12,297 bases of DNA from assembly GCA_002439735.1 (NCBI GenBank), contig DJPG01000037.1:3636-15932 (forward strand), given 5' to 3'. The notes under the pieces were generated by a model. The model searched no databases and had not been told where the DNA came from. It worked only from the letters and a program-made list of their open reading frames with translations. How positions within the stretch are numbered: position 1 is the stretch's first letter; the number at the start of each line of letters is the position of its first letter. The DNA comes from Firmicutes bacterium UBA6418. Lineage in GTDB: Bacteria; Bacillota; Clostridia; Peptostreptococcales; Anaerovoracaceae. Below are positions 11,718 to 12,297 of this stretch, piece after piece. Position numbers and translations under genes: made by a program.

Positions 11718-12297
11718 ACAAAAAATTTATGAATTCCAGGTATTATCAGGTTATTTTCTTTGTGGTTGTCCTTATGCTGATTCTCTGCATAAGGCTTTTT
11801 GTGCTGACCGTTGTACAGGAAGAACGGTGGGCAGAAGCCGCGACCAACCAGAATACCAAGGAAGTCCTGCTTTCGGCGCCGCGCGGAGCGATATTGGATC
11901 GCTACGGTAGAGTGCTGGCGGGCAATAAACAGATTTTTACCGTAACCTTTAACGCCAGCGGACTTTCCACCGAACAGATCAACGAATCCGCCTACAGGAC
12001 GATACGTTTGCTGGAAAAAAACGGCGATACCTATGTCGACAATTTCCCGATTAAGATCTCCAAAAGCGGCAAGTTTTACTATACCTATGACAGCAACAAG
12101 AAAAAATGGCTCAAAGAACTGGGACTTTCCAAGAACGCTACAGCAGAGCAGGCCTTTGAAAAACTGCGTCTCAAATACGAGATTGATCCGGAGCTGGATC
12201 GTTTTGAGGCCATGGACGAGTTGCAGAATAAACACGGGGTATGGCCGCCGATCAACGTGCGGAGCATGACCTTTACCTATGATACCAAAAAAGAAGC
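11714..12297 (+). CDS. mrdA: Penicillin-binding protein 2 (MrdA-like), 3' end outside window
   Basis: The first 194 codons of a class B PBP, the transpeptidase partner of MreBCD in cylindrical wall growth. There is a short N-terminus, one membrane anchor (about residues 10-33: YYQVIFFVVVLMLILCIRLF) and the conserved pedestal motif SAPRGAILDRYGRVLAGNKQ. The region after it (NTYRTI-like helix, then a charged insert with FYYTYDSNKKKW) belongs to the pedestal/head. The catalytic domain lies beyond the window. The start overlaps the mreD stop as ATGA. Position directly after mreD argues for PBP2 over FtsI or SpoVD. Confidence 0.9.
   Translation, partial: MNKKFMNSRYYQVIFFVVVLMLILCIRLFVLTVVQEERWAEAATNQNTKEVLLSAPRGAILDRYGRVLAGNKQIFTVTFNASGLSTEQINESAYRTIRLLEKNGDTYVDNFPIKISKSGKFYYTYDSNKKKWLKELGLSKNATAEQAFEKLRLKYEIDPELDRFEAMDELQNKHGVWPPINVRSMTFTYDTKKE

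Overview
The window comes from a spore-forming, rod-shaped member of the Firmicutes, most likely class Clostridia. The evidence is a broken sigK (sporulation sigma factor) gene, a DUF1540 protein, and a radC-mreB-mreC-mreD-PBP2 cell-elongation cluster. I cannot name genus or species. The chromosomal genes at both ends look moderately GC-rich. The central 5.8 kb is visibly more AT-rich, with different codon use.

Layout. (1) 1-1413, + strand: the 3' part of a class B penicillin-binding protein. (2) 1436-1801, - strand: the 3' half of sigK (end of region 2, regions 3 and 4). (3) about 1799-7628: a skin-like element of 5,830 bp inserted inside sigK. It carries a large serine recombinase next to the sigK 3' half, a truncated TnpV-like gene, an HTH membrane protein, an AAA+/DUF4143 ATPase, and several small or decayed genes. 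(4) 7629-7901, - strand: the 5' half of sigK. (5) 8156-8320, - strand: a DUF1540 protein. (6) 8565-12297, + strand: radC, mreB, mreC, mreD and the start of PBP2 (mrdA).

How it fits together. The two sigK halves line up with a constant offset of 5,830 bp. Joining them anywhere in the short shared stretch restores one frame of about 211 codons across the conserved CIEN[E/A]ILM motif. That is the codon position used by the B. subtilis skin element. Precise excision by the recombinase in the mother cell would rebuild SigK, so the element works as a developmental switch if it can still excise. The recombinase reading frame runs across the attachment site, so its last ~25 residues come from host DNA and would be replaced after circularisation.

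Much of the cargo is decayed: tnpV is truncated, one small gene is frameshifted, one has ATC where its start should be, and one HTH gene has an internal deletion. The recombinase, the HTH-membrane gene and the ATPase are intact, with good ribosome-binding sites; clear promoters are visible for the recombinase and the ATPase. Other notable signals are two inverted sets of three 11-bp repeats bracketing 2.7 kb of cargo, a pair of 33-bp direct repeats placed 84 bp apart around the ATPase promoter, and overlapping face-to-face promoters for the recombinase and tnpV.
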